NCBI GenBank assembly: GCA_965203685.1
Contig: OZ241908.1
Coordinates: forward strand, 5,146,001-5,210,000
DNA length: 64,000 bases
Direction: 5' to 3'
From: VXYL01 sp965203685
GTDB lineage: Bacteria; Pseudomonadota; Gammaproteobacteria; Pseudomonadales; Azotimanducaceae
Shown here: in pieces, positions 63,508 through 64,000 of the stretch
Layout of the letters: every line of letters starts with the position of its first letter
How positions within the stretch are numbered: the first letter of the stretch is position 1
Translations under genes and position numbers: made by a program
The notes under the pieces: model-generated
What the model saw: only the letters and a program-made list of their open reading frames with translations
Told to the model about the DNA's origin: nothing
Database searches by the model: none

Positions 63508-64000
63508 GTGAAATTCGCCTCCCCGATGCGCGTCGCGCCGCTCATGCTTGCCGCCACCATCGCTGCTTGCGGCGACACCGAGACCAATGTCAACCCCGAA
63601 TCCGCCGTGGCACCCATTCCACCCTTCGCGACACCCTATGGCACCGCCAGCGGAGAGGCCACCTACGCGTCGGCGGTTGCGTTCCGGGACGCGCTGTCCG
63701 ACCTGCAAGCCGGAAGGCTCATACTGCCGATCGACAGCCCCGCACGCCGCAACTGGTCCAACCTGCCGGCGGGAATCGTGGACTTCGACCGCAACGGGCT
63801 GCGCCTCGGCGACCTGCAACCCGACCAGTTGTCGGCGATCTTCACCTTCCTCGCCGCCGGCTTAGGAGCGCACGGCTACGACACGGTTGGCCAGATCGTC
63901 GCCGCGGAAGCCGTTCTTTCCGAATCCACACTCGCAAGCATGCTCAAGTGGTCCGCGACCAACTACTGGCTCGCATTCTTCGGGGAACCGACAGCGAACG
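63508..64000 (+). CDS. DUF3500-like lipoprotein, 3'-truncated by the window edge
   Basis: This is the first 164 codons of a secreted lipoprotein. GTG 63508 follows TGGAGA by 7 nt; the signal MRVAPLMLAATIAAC has a lipobox ending in Cys. The mature part fits DUF3500 (DSPARRNWSNLPAGIVDF; GLRLGDLQPDQLSAIFTFLAAGL). The function of the family is unknown. The rest of the gene lies outside the window. Confidence 0.75.
   Translation, partial: MKFASPMRVAPLMLAATIAACGDTETNVNPESAVAPIPPFATPYGTASGEATYASAVAFRDALSDLQAGRLILPIDSPARRNWSNLPAGIVDFDRNGLRLGDLQPDQLSAIFTFLAAGLGAHGYDTVGQIVAAEAVLSESTLASMLKWSATNYWLAFFGEPTAN

Overview
This window is GC-rich bacterial chromosome. It is most likely from an uncultured, probably marine or host-associated, gammaproteobacterium. 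The best taxonomic evidence is gene order on the minus strand: tRNA-Thr(TGT), tRNA-Tyr, tRNA-Gly, tRNA-Thr(GGT), tuf, tRNA-Trp, secE, nusG, rplK, rplA, rplJ, rplL, rpoB, rpoC, then rpsL, rpsG, fusA. This is the classic gammaproteobacterial thrU-tyrU-glyT-thrT-tufB / rpoBC / str layout. Two sulfatases, a TonB-dependent receptor, a PQQ dehydrogenase, phytanoyl-CoA dioxygenase-like and CoA-transferase genes and a UGSC-type selenoprotein fit a marine heterotroph, but the species cannot be read from the sequence.

Layout. 1-3064: truncated fusA, rpsG and rpsL with a good sigma70-type promoter. 3133-6815: an accessory island that separates rpsL from rpoC. It holds a HicAB and a VapBC toxin-antitoxin pair, remnants of an AAA-type ATPase, a frameshifted gene, an ArsI/CadI-like VOC protein and a TIGR03084-like protein. 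6821-20859: rpoC and rpoB through the ribosomal and EF-Tu genes and five tRNAs, with a perfect terminator-like hairpin after rpoC, hairpins in the rplL-rpoB spacer and a tRNA/tuf promoter. 20834-23732: a membrane-anchored protein with a SPOR-like region, coaX, birA and a cysteine-free Fur. 23757-29907: bacterioferritin with an ankyrin protein and a Fur-box-like palindrome, a MerR-TPR regulator, and the Ku/LigD end-joining pair.

29954-40287: accessory metabolism. The main feature is a compact minus-strand gene set: luciferase-like monooxygenase, small membrane protein, PLP dehydratase, sulfatase, and a UGSC-family protein. The UGSC reading frame is open for 546 codons apart from one in-frame TGA, read here as selenocysteine (U90-G-S-C93). 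A fused two-domain family III CoA-transferase and a GST diverge from this set. 40277-47520: an amidohydrolase-SDR-SRPBCC operon and secreted proteins, including a large fibronectin/cadherin/leishmanolysin-like metalloprotease. 47609-55468: DUF2332, an HpcH/HpaI aldolase, an orphan antitoxin-like gene, a second sulfatase, a TonB-dependent receptor, a Sel1-like protein and a HigBA-type pair. 55549-64000: PhyH dioxygenase, a beta-propeller di-heme cytochrome divergent from a PQQ dehydrogenase, an aldo/keto reductase, a CmcJ/NvfI-like protein and a truncated DUF3500 lipoprotein.

The best candidate for something under-described is the UGSC selenoprotein and its operon. Other points to check are an Asn at the rifampicin-contact position 526 (E. 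coli numbering) of RpoB, a Thr next to the catalytic NADFDGD motif of RpoC, and the toxin-antitoxin island inside the otherwise conserved rpoC-rpsL junction.
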